Assembly: GCA_049999765.1 (NCBI GenBank)
Contig: JBNGIQ010009289.1
Location: forward strand, 51,585 to 108,365
Length of the DNA: 56,781 nucleotides
Direction: 5' to 3'
DNA from: Phaeoceros laevis
Lineage: Eukaryota; Anthocerotophyta; Anthocerotopsida; Notothyladales
A model generated the notes under the pieces. The model saw only the letters and a list, made by a program, of their open reading frames with translations. It was not told where the DNA came from and made no database searches. This document shows positions 55,347-56,781 of this stretch, piece after piece (within the stretch, counting starts at the first letter, position 1; each line of letters begins with the position of its first letter). The translations under genes were made by a program, and so were the position numbers.

Positions 55347-56781
55347 AACTGCAACGCCCGTTTGCGAATCTATGCACACGGTACCCATCCCTTACCACAA
55401 TGTCTCTCTCTTCAAGCCTTGACATGGTTTCCGTGGAGCTGTGGCAGTCACTGCACATGCGTAGATTCTTCGTTACCACCAGAGGTGTCCCACTCGGAGT
55501 GTTCAACAGACCAAACGCCAGAGCTAGTTTCTCAGCATGCCCACAAAGCACATCTTCCTTTTCCTTCTGACTCAGTGGCTTCAACACCAACTTTGTGTGA
55601 GGTACGTGGCCTCCTTCCTGCTTCACACGTGCATTTGTGCTCTCTACCTTAGGCGCAACGTCCTTTCTCCTTTCTCCAACCAGAAATCTGTGTACCTCCT
55701 TATTCACCTCAATGCTGGCCACTGCAGGTTTCTTGTTAGCTCCTGCTGCCCTTCTCTGTGTTTCAATCCTGTCTACATCAGTCCACCTATCTGCATCTGC
55801 GTACATGCTGGCCATGAGCACATATGCAGACGCATGCTGAGGATCCAGCTCAACAATACTTTCGAAACACCGAGTTCCTCGCTCGATATCCCCGTGACTC
55901 TTGCAGGCATTCAGCAATGACGTCAAGCCCACCAAATTACTTCGGCCTTTGCACGATAAAAGCATCTTCTCTGCCTCATCCAATTGGCCAGCACGCGCAA
56001 GAAGATCAATCATGCAGTTGTAATGCTCAATAGTAGGTTTGATTCCATGCTGTTCAGCTATGGAATCCAGGTGTTTGCGACCCTCGTGGACCAGTCCCTC
56101 ATGACTGCATGCTACTAGAAGGCAAGTAAAAGTAACATCATCAGGGTGAACACCAGCAGCTAACATCTCCTCAAAACAAGCTAGTGCCTTGCGACCTTCA
56201 TCACAAGTACCATACCCAGCAATCAGAGCATTCCATGTCACCACATCCTTTGTGTCCATGCTGTCAAAAACCTGGCGCGCATCTTCCAGCTCACCACATT
56301 TTGCATACATGTCCACCAGGCAGGTGCCCACCACAACATCATCCACAAGACCCCTTCTGATAATCTGTGAGTGAAGCTGCCTGCCCGTCTGCAAGGCACC
56401 AGTGCTTGCACAAGCCTTCAGAAGGCAAGCAAAAGTAACATCGTTAGCCAAATTGAGGCCCACCTCCTCCATTTGTCCATACACAACAAACGCCTCTTGG
56501 CCGAGTCCTTGCTGTGCATACCCAGCAATCAGGGCATTCCATGTCACCACATTCTTTGTGTCCATGCTGTCAAAAACCTGGCACGCATCTTCCAACTCAC
56601 CACATTTTGCATACATATCCACCAGGCAGGTGCCCACCACTACATCATCCACAAGACCCCTTTTGATAATCTGTGAGTGAAGCTGCCTGCCCTTCTGCAA
56701 GGCACCAGTGCTTGCACAAGCATTCAGAAGGCAAGCAAAAGTAACATCGTTAGCCAAATTGAGGCCCACCTCCTCCATTTG
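55330..56781 (-). CDS. PPR protein with DYW:KP/GRP-type deaminase domain (partial, runs off the right edge)
   Basis: At least 483 residues; the N-terminus lies outside the window. PLS repeats come first (NDVTFACLLNACASTGALQ, VVVGTCLVDMYAKCGELEDA, NVVTWNALIAGYAQQGLGQE), including two almost identical successive ~102-residue blocks. E1/E2 domains (PAVASIEVNKEVHRFLVGE) and a DYW-family cytidine deaminase domain follow. The zinc/active site is HAEKLALAF with CSDCHSS, and the C-terminus is RCSCKGRP rather than CSCGDYW. The HAE signature with terminal GRP marks the variant described for DYW:KP editing factors of ferns, hornworts and some lycophytes, the candidate or demonstrated U-to-C editors; canonical DYW proteins perform C-to-U editing. 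Location would be mitochondria or plastids. The stop codon and last codons are included in the inverted duplication that follows. Confidence 0.93.
   Translation of the reverse strand, partial: QMEEVGLNLANDVTFACLLNACASTGALQKGRQLHSQIIKRGLVDDVVVGTCLVDMYAKCGELEDACQVFDSMDTKNVVTWNALIAGYAQQGLGQEAFVVYGQMEEVGLNLANDVTFACLLKACASTGALQTGRQLHSQIIRRGLVDDVVVGTCLVDMYAKCGELEDARQVFDSMDTKDVVTWNALIAGYGTCDEGRKALACFEEMLAAGVHPDDVTFTCLLVACSHEGLVHEGRKHLDSIAEQHGIKPTIEHYNCMIDLLARAGQLDEAEKMLLSCKGRSNLVGLTSLLNACKSHGDIERGTRCFESIVELDPQHASAYVLMASMYADADRWTDVDRIETQRRAAGANKKPAVASIEVNKEVHRFLVGERRKDVAPKVESTNARVKQEGGHVPHTKLVLKPLSQKEKEDVLCGHAEKLALAFGLLNTPSGTPLVVTKNLRMCSDCHSSTETMSRLEERDIVVRDGYRVHRFANGRCSCKGRP

Overview
This window is nuclear DNA of a land plant. 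Its genes carry short GT-AG introns (about 50-500 bp), and every confident gene has a plant-type product: COP1, an LRB-like BTB protein, GTG/GPR89, importin beta, HBS1, a PP2C, organellar-type RNase J and two PLS-class PPR proteins. The PPR gene at the right edge ends in GRP instead of DYW, with a HAE rather than HSE deaminase signature. That combination is known from the DYW:KP group linked to U-to-C RNA editing in hornworts, ferns and some lycophytes. With the PPR style (repeated SMYGKCGS modules) and the high gene density, I infer a seed-free vascular plant, most likely a compact-genome fern; a hornwort or lycophyte is not excluded. Exon boundaries given here were derived by hand from splice signals, reading phase and remembered family sequences.

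Layout. 1-837: first exons of COP1 (minus). 2609-4574: LRB/POB1-like BTB-BACK gene (minus), whose start codon lies 48 bp from that of a divergent WD40 gene (DSE1/ASA1 type, 4623-6996, 12 exons). 7534-8779: Elongin A. 9242-10660: a conserved six-exon gene of unknown function (minus). 10945-13753: GTG1/GPR89, 13 exons, 469 residues (minus). 13754-17358: gene-free, with local duplications. 17359-20346: importin beta. 21020-23330: HBS1-type GTPase (minus). 23331-27360: gene-poor, with foldbacks, tandem repeats, a Tourist-like MITE with TAA target duplication and a long TAG microsatellite.

27738-33283 is a complete but coding-dead Ty3/gypsy chromovirus (minus) with 200-bp LTRs, an AATTG target duplication and an iMet-type primer-binding site. 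It sits inside an older gene encoding a P-loop protein, whose reading frame continues on both sides. Two runs of N (27409-27508 and 32931-32940) are flanked by identical sequence and look like unmerged contig ends.

34619-35997: PP2C. 36967-37047: tRNA-Leu(CAG), minus. 37298-40485: RNase J with a GT-1/Myb-like tail (minus), divergent from a large PPR gene (41121-44828) in which six repeat modules carry the same ~19-residue insertion. 45635-47672: signal peptide peptidase, nine exons (minus). 48753-50066: a disordered Ser/Pro-rich protein. The last part, 50 to 55.3 kb, holds unrecognised minus-strand exons, a small foldback, a ~0.5-kb inverted duplication of the 3' end of the GRP-type PPR gene, and between its arms a remarkable run of perfect palindromes. 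The GRP-type PPR gene runs off the right edge.
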